A DNA stretch of 64,000 nt from Aldehydirespirator sp965248735 (GTDB lineage Bacteria > Actinomycetota > Acidimicrobiia > Acidimicrobiales > Aldehydirespiratoraceae): NCBI GenBank assembly GCA_965248735.1, contig OZ252146.1, positions 4,092,001 through 4,156,000 of the forward strand. Direction: 5' to 3'. Each line of letters begins with the position of its first letter. The first letter of the stretch is position 1. The notes beneath the pieces are model-generated. The model was not told the origin of the DNA, did no database searches, and was given only the letters and a program-made list of their open reading frames with translations. Shown here piece by piece: positions 1-7,764 of the stretch. Position numbers and translations under genes: made by a program.

Positions 1-1623
1 CCAGCCGCCGTCGCCCCACCGGGTGAGCGCACGCCCGTCCTCAAGCCGGTGTTCGACTGCGATCCGTTTGCCGTCCGGGAACTGCTTGCGAGGTTCGATG
101 CGACGCTCGGATTTGCGGAGGAAGTCGATGGCCTGTTGCACGGTGCCCGGGTCGAAGCTCCGGTCCAGGCTGACCCCGGTGCAGTTGTCGCAGATGCCGC
201 ACGGCTCGGGGTCGTGGTCGTCGAGGTAGCCGCGCAGCAGCCGCATCCGGCACTGGTCGGTGCTGATGAAGTCGAGCATCTGCTGCTGCTCGGTCCTGCG
301 CAGAGCCGTGACCGAGCTGACCCGTTCATGATCGAACGTCCAGGGTGCCAGCGTCCGCAGCCACCGGCCACGGTCACGCTCCACCGCGCCCTCCACTTCA
401 AGGACCTTCAGGAGGGCTTGCAGCGCCTTGTTCGGAATGTTCACGTCTGCGAGCAGTTCTCGCTCGGACATGGGCACAGCCCGGTGCTCCAGCATGCTCA
501 CGACCCGCTCGGCTCGATCGGCTGGAGGGAAGGCCGAACCGATGAAATAGTCCTGGATGTCGGCGTCCTCCGTGCCCCGCAGCAGGACTCCCAATGATTC
601 CCTCAGGGCGCGCCCGGCCCGCCCGACCTGCTGGTAGTAGGCCACCGGCGAGCCCGGAGACTGGTAGTGGATCACAAAGGCGAGATCAGGCTTGTCGAAT
701 CCCATGCCCAGCGCCGACGTGGCCACCACGACCTTCACCTCGTTGGACAGCAGCTGCTGTTCGACGGCCCGCCTGTGCTCGTTGTCGCTCTCGCCGCTGT
801 AGGCCACCGCCGTTATGCCCCTCGAGCGGAGCCAGCCTGCGACCCGCTCGGTGTCGGCCACGGTCAGGCAGTAGACGATGCCGGTGCCGGGCAGCTCTGC
901 GATCACGTCGGCGAGCCATACAAGCCGCTCCGCCTGCGACGGCTTGTCCAACGCGTGGAGCCGAAGGCCGCTGCGAGCAAGCGGCCCCCTCACGGGCGCG
1001 AAGTCCGCTCCGAGCTGGGAGGTCACGTCGGCCACCACCCGGTCGTTGGCAGTGGCCGTGCAGCACAGCACCGGCACCCCGGGTGGGAGCAGGTCCAGCA
1101 CCCGCACCAGGCGCCGGTAGTCGGGACGGAAGTCGTGGCCCCAGTCGGAGATGCAGTGGGCCTCGTCGATCACCAGCAGGCCGCTTCGCCGACTGATCAC
1201 CGGCAGAACTTCGTCGCGGAACTGCTGGTTCGCCAGCCGCTCCGGCGAGATCAGCAGCACGTCAACTTCGTCAGCTTCGATCAGATCGTCAACCTCGCCC
1301 CACTCCTCACGGTTAGAGCTGTTGATGGTGACGGCGCGCACTCCCAGCCGCTCGGCAGCCTCGATCTGGTTGCGCATGAGTGCGAGCAATGGCGACACCA
1401 GCAGCGTGGGGCCAAGCCCACCGTCTCGAAGCAGCCGGGTGGCGATGAAGTACACAGCGCTCTTGCCCCAGCCCGTCCGCTGCACCAGCAGAACCCGGCC
1501 GCGCTCGCCCGCCAACGCCAGGATCGCCTCAAGCTGATCAGCCCGGAACGCGCTCGCCGGATCGCCGGTCAGCCGCCGCAGCAGCCCCAGCGCCGCCTCC
1601 GCGAGATCGCTTGGGTTTCTCAT
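1..1623 (-). CDS. RecQ-family ATP-dependent DNA helicase (3' end beyond window)
   Basis: About 541 residues are visible from an ATG at 1623, and the frame stays open to the left edge, so the gene is partial. It reads as a superfamily 2 RecQ-type 3'-5' helicase. The Walker A is a variant TGWGKS (about residues 50-55), followed by the DEAH box in VIDEAHCISDWGHDFRPDY (154-157), CCTATAND, a helicase C half with QVGRAGR, and a RecQ-type zinc-binding cysteine set in CRMRLLRGY...CGICDNC. The W in the P-loop replaces the usual third G of TGGGKS; I believe this marks a RecQ-like subfamily distinct from E. coli RecQ. It sits at the edge of a defence-rich region, so a role in repair or in phage/plasmid defence is possible. 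The family is secure, the exact role is not. Confidence 0.85.
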   Translation of the reverse strand, partial: MRNPSDLAEAALGLLRRLTGDPASAFRADQLEAILALAGERGRVLLVQRTGWGKSAVYFIATRLLRDGGLGPTLLVSPLLALMRNQIEAAERLGVRAVTINSSNREEWGEVDDLIEADEVDVLLISPERLANQQFRDEVLPVISRRSGLLVIDEAHCISDWGHDFRPDYRRLVRVLDLLPPGVPVLCCTATANDRVVADVTSQLGADFAPVRGPLARSGLRLHALDKPSQAERLVWLADVIAELPGTGIVYCLTVADTERVAGWLRSRGITAVAYSGESDNEHRRAVEQQLLSNEVKVVVATSALGMGFDKPDLAFVIHYQSPGSPVAYYQQVGRAGRALRESLGVLLRGTEDADIQDYFIGSAFPPADRAERVVSMLEHRAVPMSERELLADVNIPNKALQALLKVLEVEGAVERDRGRWLRTLAPWTFDHERVSSVTALRRTEQQQMLDFISTDQCRMRLLRGYLDDHDPEPCGICDNCTGVSLDRSFDPGTVQQAIDFLRKSERRIEPRKQFPDGKRIAVEHRLEDGRALTRWGDGGW

Positions 1624-1766
1624 GTCGCCCGGACTGTAGGCACCTCCTGTGACAACGCCAGAGCGCAGGGCCCGACAGTCAACCACCGACCGACCCTCAT
1701 CGCGCCGCGGCGCACCGCCCCTCGGCGATCCACACTCCGCGAAGCGAGTACGGCTTGCGAACCCAC

Positions 1767-2030
1767 TCAGTCGCCCTGAGTCGCGCGCTTCTGATGGAGG
1801 CGATAGGCGGCCTGGAGGTTCAGCCACACCTCGGGCGTGGTACCGAGCGCCTCGGACAGCGCCCGGGCCGTCTCGGCGGTTATGTCCCCTTGCCCGACGA
1901 CCATCTCCGCCACGGTGTGCACAGGCTGGCCCATGGCTTCGGCCAAGTCGGCCACGGTCCAGCCGCGCTCCTCCAGTTCGTCACGCAGGTATTCGCTCGG
2001 TGGGAAGGCCTCGGCCGGGGTGCCGGTCAT
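1767..2030 (-). CDS. HigA-like antitoxin (XRE helix-turn-helix)
   Basis: An 87-residue protein. The body (PPSEYLRDELEERGWTV, AEMVVGQGDITAETARALSEALGTTPEVWLNLQ) is the classic HigA/VapI DNA-binding fold. The helix-turn-helix lies around residues 20-60, and the family signature 'T.E.WLNLQ' is at its end. I chose the ATG at 2030 because its ATGA overlaps the TGA of the upstream RelE-like toxin gene by 4 bases, which implies translational coupling. A longer frame upstream has no family similarity. It likely neutralises the adjacent toxin and autorepresses the operon. The toxin-before-antitoxin order matches higBA modules. Confidence 0.82.
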   Translation of the reverse strand: MTGTPAEAFPPSEYLRDELEERGWTVADLAEAMGQPVHTVAEMVVGQGDITAETARALSEALGTTPEVWLNLQAAYRLHQKRATQGD

Positions 2031-2272
2031 GGTCGGTAGGCTTCCCCGCGCGGCGCCACTCGCAGCACCACGACGACACCGTCCACCGTCTGTCTGTGGA
2101 TGATGCGGAACTGGCCGAAACGCACAGAGCGGCTGCCGCTCCACCTGCCTTGGAGTCGCTTTCCGAGGGTTGGATTGCCGTCGAGCGACCCGATGATTTG
2201 CAACGCCCTTGAGCGATCAGCGGCGGAGAGTCGATCCAGCCCCCGTTGCGCGGGTCTAGCGAGGAGGGGCAT
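2027..2272 (-). CDS. RelE/ParE/HigB-family toxin
   Basis: An 81-residue protein with the RelE-fold pattern: an N-terminal helix pair (RGLDRLSAADRSRALQII), 'NPTLGKRLQGRW', then the beta-sheet core SVRFGQFRIIHRQ, and VVVLRVAPRGEAYRP at the C-terminus. In this family the product is usually a ribosome-dependent mRNA interferase or a gyrase poison (ParE). The arginines of the core and the C-terminal R-x-x-AYR signature are present. It overlaps the upstream Phd-like gene by 17 bases and the downstream HigA-like gene by 4, so all three form one transcript. The N-terminus is short (no residues before PLLARPAQRG), but the ATG at 2272 gives a complete core. Confidence 0.82.
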   Translation of the reverse strand: MPLLARPAQRGLDRLSAADRSRALQIIGSLDGNPTLGKRLQGRWSGSRSVRFGQFRIIHRQTVDGVVVVLRVAPRGEAYRP

Positions 2273-2588
2273 AGCGATCCAAGGGGAGCAAGTCGCCCGT
2301 CGCTATGTCGTGTTCTGCTTCTTCCAGGTCGGCCATCGCCTCTGGGTCATCCAGGATGGCGAGCGTCTCGAGGGCGCCCTCGAGGTCGCTCCAGTCCAGC
2401 TCCGGATGCTGTTGGGCCAGAAGGAGGACGCTGTCGACGGTAGAGCCCTCCGACGACGCCGCGCCTTCCCGGGCGGCTTTGCTAGCCACGGGCTCGGTGA
2501 GGCTGACAGGTCCGGACTCTTCGGGATCAGACACAGACCGAGCGTACCGCCAGCCCGAGCCGCCGTCGCTGTAGGTGTAGAGGCTCAT
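2256..2588 (-). CDS. Small acidic protein with Phd/YefM antitoxin-like C-terminus
   Basis: About 110 residues from an ATG at 2588 (a GTG at 2594 is an alternative). A purine-rich GGGGGTGG lies just upstream of the ATG. The C-terminal part, with TLAILDDPEAMADLEEAEHD and IATGDL, resembles the tail of Phd/YefM antitoxins, which wraps RelE/Doc toxins. The usual N-terminal DNA-binding half of Phd is not recognisable. In its place is a serine/glutamate-rich segment. It is first in a tightly overlapping three-gene operon with a RelE-like toxin and a HigA-like protein. It may be a toxin-neutralising module that leaves DNA binding to the HigA-like partner. This is inference from short similarity. Confidence 0.55.
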   Translation of the reverse strand: MSLYTYSDGGSGWRYARSVSDPEESGPVSLTEPVASKAAREGAASSEGSTVDSVLLLAQQHPELDWSDLEGALETLAILDDPEAMADLEEAEHDIATGDLLPLDRYAPPR

Positions 2589-2707
2589 CGCCACCCCCGT
2601 ATTGCTACTCCATTGGACGAGCCCTCACCGGAGCTGGCTCGACGATGCAGGCCATACTACATGAGCAATGCATGAATACTCATGATATCGCTGACTGACT
2701 ACCGGCA

Positions 2708-2820
2708 GGCCGACTGCCATGTTGTCGGTGAGCCCCCTATCGCGATCCGGCGGTCCGGGCCGAGCAGCCCAGAGTGGCGAGCCCGACTGCCATCTTGTCG
2801 GTGAGCCCGCTATCGCGATG
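2708..2820. repeat. Two ~40-bp direct repeats in the 2589-2939 intergenic stretch
   Basis: The 351-base stretch 2589-2939 holds no convincing gene. It contains two near-identical copies of a ~40-bp sequence at about 2708-2748 and 2781-2820. Both read GACTGCCAT, one variable base, TTGTCGGTGAGCCC, one variable base, CTATCGCGAT. Read on the minus strand in one frame, both copies encode the same short peptide (GLTDKMAVGL versus GLTDNMAVGL), but neither ORF has other support. The copies could be operators, a small interspersed repeat family, or remnants of a mobile element. Confidence 0.7.
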
Positions 2821-2939
2821 GAAGACGCCAGGGCTGTCGCACTCAGCGGCGGGCTCCCCGAAAGGGTGCCCCGCCGGGTCGTTCCCAACCTGTGCCGCCA
2901 GGCCATCGAGGCGGCTTGTCTGGACTCGGACCGCGGGTG

Positions 2940-4823
2940 CTACCAGCCTTGGGCGTCGAGGAGGGCTTTCAGTTTGCGTTTGGCCCTGTGCTCGGTGCGC
3001 ACCCGCCCCAGCAGCGACTCGAAGCGGTCCGGCTCGCCCGCGGCACCGGCCAGGCGGCGGATGCGCCCCATCAGGTCGACCGCGGACTGGTACTGCTTGG
3101 CCTGCTTGCGGTCGATGATCGCCAGGGCCGCGCACTCATACACGGCGATCGCCTCCAGCGGGCAGGGCTTCTCCCGCGCCCGGGCGAGGGTCATCCAGAC
3201 CTGCGCTCGGCAGCCGTAGTCGTGGGCCGCGTCCCAGGCGGCGTCGACTATGCCCTCGAACAGCAGGATGTCCACCAGCGCCGCCGCGGCCTGCGGCACC
3301 GGCGGCGGCAGCGGCCCGAACGCGGCCCCGAGCGCCTCCGGGGCGGTCTCGGCGCGAGCCGCGGCCGCCACCGCGGCCACATCGTTGCCGTCCACGGCCC
3401 CGAGCGCCTCCGGACCAGCTTCGGCGCGAGGAGCGCCGGCCAGCGCGCCGACGAGCGCCTCCCGGCAGCGCCGTAACCAGTCCTGTGCGCCGTCCTCGTC
3501 GTGCAGGCGACGGTACGCGGTCAGCGACGGCTCCGACACGAACGCCCGCCAGTAGAGCTCCACCGCGGCCTTCTCCTCGCCGCGGCCGCGCAGCTTGGCG
3601 GCCAGGAACTCGCGAAGGTCCCCCACCTGCCACGGACGATCGTCCCACTTGTTGAGCCCGCGCCGGGCCCAGGCGATCGCCTCGTCGCCGCGGCCGGCGC
3701 GGTCAAGAGCCCACACGATCTCCAGGACGCTGTCGGGGCGCACCCCGCGGCGGCCCTGCACCTCGATGAGCGTGTCAGGGTCGCCGGTCCCGAGCGCCCA
3801 TCCCACCATCGCCTGCCGCGCCGCAAACGTGCGGCCCGACCATGCGCCGGTCTCGTGACCGGTCCGCTTCCCGTGCGGCTCGAGACCCGCCCTGAACGCA
3901 GCCAGGCCCTCCTCTCCGAGAACATCGGCGTAGGCGGCGGCGCAGCGGTGGAAGCCGTCCAGTTCCGAGGTCAACTCCAGTTCCACAAGGCGGGCCGCAA
4001 GCTCCACCGGGTCGGGCGAGCCCGCCTCGCAGGCCCGAAGGTGCAGCTCCGACAGCCGCCCGGAGAAGCCGCTCAGCCAGCCGTCGGAGTCGTCGACGTA
4101 CTCCATGGACTTCTCGGCGCGGCGGTGGGCGTGCTCGGCCAGCCGCGCCGCGGCGTCGTGATGGCCGGCGTCGCAGAGATCGTCGAGGGCGTCGATCACA
4201 TCGTCGATCCCCGCGGCCCAGCCGGGCGCCTCCCCATAGGTCACGAAGCCGTGGGCCACGTGGCCCTCGGCTGCGAAGGCCCGGTCGATGCGACGGCGCC
4301 ACCTTGCAAGGTCGGGGTCGGCGCCGCTGGCGGCCCGGGCCTCGGCCACAAGCCGCTCACGCAGCCGCCAGTCCGACGCGGCCCTCTCCAGCACGATCTC
4401 AACCAGCCGCTCCGGCGCGAGGCCGGCGACGAAGTCGGCCAGCTCGTCGCCAGCCGCGGGCCCGGCGCCCGGACCCCCGGCCACCCCATCCGCCGACCGA
4501 CCGGACCCGGCGAACGGAACCAACATCGAAGGGTCGTCGTCCGGGCCCAGCGACAAGGCCGCCGCGACGCAGTGCTTGCAGAACGAGCCGTCCTCAGCCG
4601 CCGGGCACGTGCAGGACCATCGCGGCCTGTCCCGGTCGGCCCACAGCTCCACGAAGTAAGGCATCGTGCCCCGCACCGTCGCCTCCAGCCGCCCGTCCCC
4701 GACGTCGCCCGACTCCAGCCGCCCGTCTCGAAGATAGGCGGCCCCGCGCGAGTACGCCGCCGGACCGGCAAGCCGCCCCACCGTCGCCGCGTCGAACACC
4801 TCAGCCAACGATTTCACAGCCAC
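2940..4823 (-). CDS. SWIM zinc-finger protein
   Basis: A ~627-residue protein if started at the GTG at 4823 (AVKSLAEVFDAATVGRLAG); the frame is open 40 codons further upstream but that part looks non-coding. The SWIM zinc-finger signature CxC-x8-CxH is visible as WSCTCPAAEDGSFCKHC (C71, C73, C82, H84). It follows a region typical of SWIM proteins (AAYLRDGRL..., repeated strand-rich segments). The long C-terminal part is alanine-rich and helical, resembling TPR-like repeats (WARRGLNKW, VELYWRAFV). SWIM domains bind DNA or protein, and bacterial members often sit beside SNF2 helicases or in defence and repair loci. The function here is not determined. The gene is divergent from the HTH-protease gene at 4952. 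Confidence 0.8.
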   Translation of the reverse strand: MAVKSLAEVFDAATVGRLAGPAAYSRGAAYLRDGRLESGDVGDGRLEATVRGTMPYFVELWADRDRPRWSCTCPAAEDGSFCKHCVAAALSLGPDDDPSMLVPFAGSGRSADGVAGGPGAGPAAGDELADFVAGLAPERLVEIVLERAASDWRLRERLVAEARAASGADPDLARWRRRIDRAFAAEGHVAHGFVTYGEAPGWAAGIDDVIDALDDLCDAGHHDAAARLAEHAHRRAEKSMEYVDDSDGWLSGFSGRLSELHLRACEAGSPDPVELAARLVELELTSELDGFHRCAAAYADVLGEEGLAAFRAGLEPHGKRTGHETGAWSGRTFAARQAMVGWALGTGDPDTLIEVQGRRGVRPDSVLEIVWALDRAGRGDEAIAWARRGLNKWDDRPWQVGDLREFLAAKLRGRGEEKAAVELYWRAFVSEPSLTAYRRLHDEDGAQDWLRRCREALVGALAGAPRAEAGPEALGAVDGNDVAAVAAAARAETAPEALGAAFGPLPPPVPQAAAALVDILLFEGIVDAAWDAAHDYGCRAQVWMTLARAREKPCPLEAIAVYECAALAIIDRKQAKQYQSAVDLMGRIRRLAGAAGEPDRFESLLGRVRTEHRAKRKLKALLDAQGW

Positions 4824-4951
4824 ATTCCTACCGGCGGACCAAGCCAGCACCGCACAGCCCTCATCGACAGAACCTCCAGCCGACTGCGGGACGCTGCGGC
4901 GACAAGACTTGCGATTTCCACAAGTTTCGGGAATGCTGTCCATCTGTGGAC
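4824..4951. promoter_or_regulatory. Divergent intergenic region between SWIM and HTH-protease genes
   Basis: This 128-base gap separates the starts of two divergently transcribed genes and must hold both promoters. It is visibly more AT-rich around 4910-4935 (ACTTGCGATTTCCACAAGTTTC) than the flanking genes. The downstream HTH protein is a likely autoregulator binding here. I cannot assign boxes with confidence. Confidence 0.35.
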
Positions 4952-6145
4952 ATGTCCATCGGTCGCCAGATCCGGCGACTGCGAGAGGCCGCGGGACTCA
5001 AGGCCGCGGACCTCGCAGACGCGCTGGGGCTGGATGCCAGCGCTGTTTCGAATCTCGAACACGACCGGCGGAACGTCAAGGCCGAGGAGTTGGGGGCAAT
5101 AGCTGAGTTCTTGGGCGTGTCGCAGTTGGCGATCCTTGAGCCGGACTCGCTGCTCGGTCGGCTCCCAGTGGCCCACCGCACGAACGGCGACGAGAGCGCT
5201 AGCAGGGACTCGCGCCTGCGGCTCACAGCCATGGCGGAGTTGCACCAGGTACTCACTGACGGCGGTCATCCCGCTGCTGTCCGTGTCGGTGAACCTCCAC
5301 GGCCAAATTCGACGTGGCTGCAACACTCGACCGCGCTAGCTGACTGGGCGCTGGAGCGTCTCACCCCAGCCGCTGAGGGGGAGGACCGCCTTGCAACCCT
5401 GGCCACGGCGATCGAGGACAGACTGGGTGTGGATGTCATGGTCGAAAGCCTGGACAGCGTCGCGCCGTTGGGCCTCTCGATCACCGACGCCGAGTTCTCG
5501 TTCATCCTGGTGAACGCTGAGCAGCTGAGATCACGCGCTCTGTTCACCCTGGCCCACGAGCTGGGGCATGTCTTGAACAGCGACGGGGCCACGATCAACA
5601 TCGACCGGGATCTGCGGGCTCGCACCGATGAGGAGCGGCTGGCCAACGCGTTCGCGGCCGCGTTCCTGATGCCCGAGCCGCAGGTCAGAGCAGCCATCGA
5701 CCGCTATGGCCGCGGAGCGGACTGCCTGGCGCGCATGCTTCTCCGCTTCGGTGTCAGTCATGAAACTCTCGTCTATCGTCTCCACAACCTGCGAATCATC
5801 AACGCCCAGGGGCGGGATCGTCTGCGGAGGATCAGTTGGGCCAGCCTGATCGAGCACGTCTCTGACGATGAGATCGCTCGAAGCCTGCTCGCTGCGAGAG
5901 GGGCTCGGCCAGAGAGACGGCCGCCCGCGCTGCTGGCGACACGGTGCCTCCACGGTGCCCTGGACGGAACGGTCGGGGCGGGGCCGCTTGCGAGGCTGCT
6001 TGACGTGGACGTCGATGACATGATCGAGGCGATCAACTCGATCGGGCCGGAAGCGGCAGACGCCATCGACGCCGACTATTCGACCCCCGAGGATCCTCCC
6101 GACATAGCGATCCTGAGCTTCGACGAGGATCCCGTAGCCGCCTGA
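4952..6145 (+). CDS. XRE helix-turn-helix / ImmA-IrrE metallopeptidase fusion
   Basis: 397 residues from the ATG at 4952; the frame is open far upstream but that is a shadow of the opposite gene. The N-terminus is an XRE-type helix-turn-helix (about residues 5-62: GRQIRRLREAAGLKAADLAD, ALGLDASAVSNLEHDRRN). The central part is an ImmA/IrrE (COG2856) peptidase with the zinc motif HELGH at H202-H206, preceded by RALFTLA and followed by ERLANAFAAAFLMP, where the third-ligand glutamate of this family lies. Such fusions usually cleave or inactivate a repressor, or control toxin or mobile-element genes. In other families (IrrE/PprI) they drive DNA-damage responses. Its target is not obvious here. 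Confidence 0.85.
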   Translation: MSIGRQIRRLREAAGLKAADLADALGLDASAVSNLEHDRRNVKAEELGAIAEFLGVSQLAILEPDSLLGRLPVAHRTNGDESASRDSRLRLTAMAELHQVLTDGGHPAAVRVGEPPRPNSTWLQHSTALADWALERLTPAAEGEDRLATLATAIEDRLGVDVMVESLDSVAPLGLSITDAEFSFILVNAEQLRSRALFTLAHELGHVLNSDGATINIDRDLRARTDEERLANAFAAAFLMPEPQVRAAIDRYGRGADCLARMLLRFGVSHETLVYRLHNLRIINAQGRDRLRRISWASLIEHVSDDEIARSLLAARGARPERRPPALLATRCLHGALDGTVGAGPLARLLDVDVDDMIEAINSIGPEAADAIDADYSTPEDPPDIAILSFDEDPVAA

Positions 6146-6437
6146 AGTCGACTCCTAGCATCGGCGGATGGGCCCCAAGCGGCCCGCCGCTGTCGTCCGG
6201 CTGCATCCACAGCACGACTCGAACCTCGCCAGAGCCGCTCACGCGCGTGCGCCAGACAGTGTGGCCACGGATGGGAAGACGCAACTGGCCTGAGCGTCCT
6301 TTGGCGCTTCCAGGATCGGAGGCGATGGCCTGCAATTCGGTCTCTACCCGCTCCGCCAGCGTGGCGAAGCGCGGGTTCGTGAGCAGCCGGTGCAGCGCCT
6401 CCTCGGCATCAGGCTCGTAGCGCAGTAGGTGCAGCAC
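6033..6437 (-). CDS. Hypothetical protein, weakly RelE-like
   Basis: The frame from a GTG at 6437 runs LHLLRYEPDAEEALHRLL, then LAERVETELQAIASDPGSAK, then GHTVWRTRVSGSGEVRVVLW. The helix-helix-strand layout and the 'VWRTRV.GSGEVRVVLW' strand pair suggest a RelE-superfamily toxin of about 85-90 residues. The reading frame continues through low-quality sequence to 6033 and overlaps the 3' end of the convergent protease gene by 113 bases. The true end may be nearer 6160, and a frameshift or erosion near the 3' end is possible. It is divergent from the small gene at 6552. Tentative. Confidence 0.4.
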   Translation of the reverse strand: MLHLLRYEPDAEEALHRLLTNPRFATLAERVETELQAIASDPGSAKGRSGQLRLPIRGHTVWRTRVSGSGEVRVVLWMQPDDSGGPLGAHPPMLGVDFRRLRDPRRSSGSLCREDPRGSNSRRRWRLPLPARSS

Positions 6438-6484
6438 CGTCCTGCTCCTCAGTCTCCCAGATCTGCTACCACCATGGGTTGTGG

Positions 6485-6490
6485 TATAGT
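6485..6490 (+). promoter_or_regulatory. Candidate -10 box TATAGT
   Basis: TATAGT at 6485-6490 lies in a locally AT-richer stretch (GGTTGTGGTATAGTGAAG) about 60 bases upstream of the small + strand gene at 6552. It fits a vegetative actinobacterial -10 element. No clear -35 is visible. Confidence 0.35.
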
Positions 6491-6551
6491 GAAGTTGAAC
6501 GATACTCAACCCAACAGCCGGCCGTGCCCGCGCGCCAAGGGAATGCCGCAT

Positions 6552-6803
6552 ATGCCTCACCTTCTGCGACCCTCCGACGCATCCGAGACAGTTCCCCAAG
6601 CCGTCAGCGATTCGGAGCACCCCGCACGCACTGCCGCGCCCGATGCCGACGGAGCAGTCGGGCCGGTCCCTGCTGAGGAACTCGACCCCTTCGAGAAGGC
6701 GCTGAGGGGCCGCCCCGAGATCATGAAGCGAATGGAGGCAGTCGTCGCCGACCCCTCCAAGGCCGTGCCCTCGCGCCACCATCCTCCGCCGGCGAGCCAA
6801 TAG
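6552..6803 (+). CDS. Small hypothetical protein
   Basis: 83 residues from the ATG at 6552. AAGGGA lies 9 bases upstream, which favours it over the ATG at 6543. The product is hydrophilic and proline- and acid-rich (PAEELDPFEKALRGRPEIMK, RMEAVVADPSK), with no membrane segment or recognisable domain. A promoter-like TATAGT precedes it. It is divergent from the weakly RelE-like gene, so an antitoxin role can be imagined but nothing in the sequence proves it. Confidence 0.4.
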   Translation: MPHLLRPSDASETVPQAVSDSEHPARTAAPDADGAVGPVPAEELDPFEKALRGRPEIMKRMEAVVADPSKAVPSRHHPPPASQ

Positions 6804-6896
6804 CCCCGACCCCCACAAGACACTCCGTTACAAGGTTCGGCCACGCTGGAGGGTCTTGGTGCCTGCTCGTTTGGCCACGGAGAAGGCTTGACCCGA

Positions 6897-7607
6897 TCAA
6901 CCAGCGGCAACTGCAACGACAGGGTCATCGATCGTTGACCGATCCACATAGGTCACGAGAATCTGGCGGATTTCGCGTGCTGAGAGGATTGCCTGAGCAC
7001 CAGGGGAGCCCTCGATGGGCTCGCCATCGGGCCCAAGAAGTGTTAGAGGCTGGCCGATGACCAGATCGCGGTCTGAGGAGTCTTCAAGATCTGTGTTGTA
7101 CCAGACGAGCGGTCCTGCCACGTAGCTTCCGTCGTTCAGGTGACATTCGAGATATACGTAGCTGTCTTTCGGGGCGCCGATGAAGAAGTAGCGGTGCCAT
7201 ACGGACTCGTCGGACAGCGCTGGAGCGAACCGCTTCAAGAAAGGCTCTATCGGCCAGAGGCGATAGGCGAACGCCACCGCGAGGGCCGACGCTCCAGCGA
7301 GGAGCGCGACCGACCATCCTCCGACCCATGCGAGCCTGGCGTTGCTTTGGAGCAGATATCCCTCCGCATCGCGCAGGAGATGAACGATGCTCGGAGAGTG
7401 GCCGCGTATCCACGGCACCCCCTGAAGGGCGCCATAGAGGGCCAACATCGAGGTATTGGTGACCATCGCTACGACGAGCAGGTTGGCTCCCTCGATCACC
7501 GTGGACACCGGGCGCGTGGGGACCGTTCGTCGGCGTACCGCGTAGTAGCAGTAGCCGGGGATCAGCACATAGACGGCAACCAGCAGCCCTACCAGCGTGC
7601 TAGGCAT
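6897..7607 (-). CDS. DUF6338-like membrane protein
   Basis: 236 residues. Hydrophobic segments are visible at about residues 3-22 (LVGLLVAVYVLIPGYCYYAV), 42-62 and 92-115, so it is an integral membrane protein. A soluble C-terminal half follows (VYLECHLNDGSYVAGPLVWYNTD...DRDLVIGQPLTLL) that looks like a small beta-barrel. The layout (short N-terminal TM with an IPGY motif, two more TMs, C-terminal SH3-like strands) matches my recollection of the DUF6338 family, whose function is unknown. It starts 10 bases after the stop of the tiny gene at 7618-7764, so the two are co-transcribed. Confidence 0.7.
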   Translation of the reverse strand: MPSTLVGLLVAVYVLIPGYCYYAVRRRTVPTRPVSTVIEGANLLVVAMVTNTSMLALYGALQGVPWIRGHSPSIVHLLRDAEGYLLQSNARLAWVGGWSVALLAGASALAVAFAYRLWPIEPFLKRFAPALSDESVWHRYFFIGAPKDSYVYLECHLNDGSYVAGPLVWYNTDLEDSSDRDLVIGQPLTLLGPDGEPIEGSPGAQAILSAREIRQILVTYVDRSTIDDPVVAVAAG

Positions 7608-7617
7608 CGGCTAAGAG

Positions 7618-7764
7618 CTACCGCTTGGGCGACTGATCTCCGCCTCTGCTCGGCGGCTGCGGCAGAGTGTCCACGGGAGGCGGCGCCGGGGGAGCGTTCC
7701 GGGGCGCCCTCCCGCGCTTCGAGAGGTTCGGCTCGGCACTGGGGCGAGTCTGCTTCTCGGCCAT
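7618..7764 (-). CDS. Tiny proline-rich partner of the DUF6338-like protein
   Basis: 48 residues from the ATG at 7764: an EKQTRPSAEPNLSKRGRAP head, then a proline-rich tail (NAPPAPPPVDTLPQPPSRGG). AGGTT lies about 10 bases upstream of the start. It is the first gene of a two-gene unit with the DUF6338-like membrane protein 10 bases downstream. To my recollection, short proteins with a conserved EPNL.KRG head and a proline tail occur next to such membrane proteins, which supports a real gene too short for most gene finders. Function unknown. Confidence 0.55.
   Translation of the reverse strand: MAEKQTRPSAEPNLSKRGRAPRNAPPAPPPVDTLPQPPSRGGDQSPKR

Noticed and set aside
667..1779. A 370-codon + strand ORF
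   Set aside because: It is antisense to the RecQ-like helicase, whose motifs are all on the minus strand.
3501..5102. A 533-codon + strand ORF opposite the SWIM gene
   Set aside because: Low-complexity composition typical of antisense frames in high-GC DNA; the minus strand carries a recognisable SWIM motif.
4304..6145. A 613-codon + strand protein
   Set aside because: The first 216 codons are proline/arginine-rich antisense of the SWIM gene; the HTH domain begins at ATG 4952.
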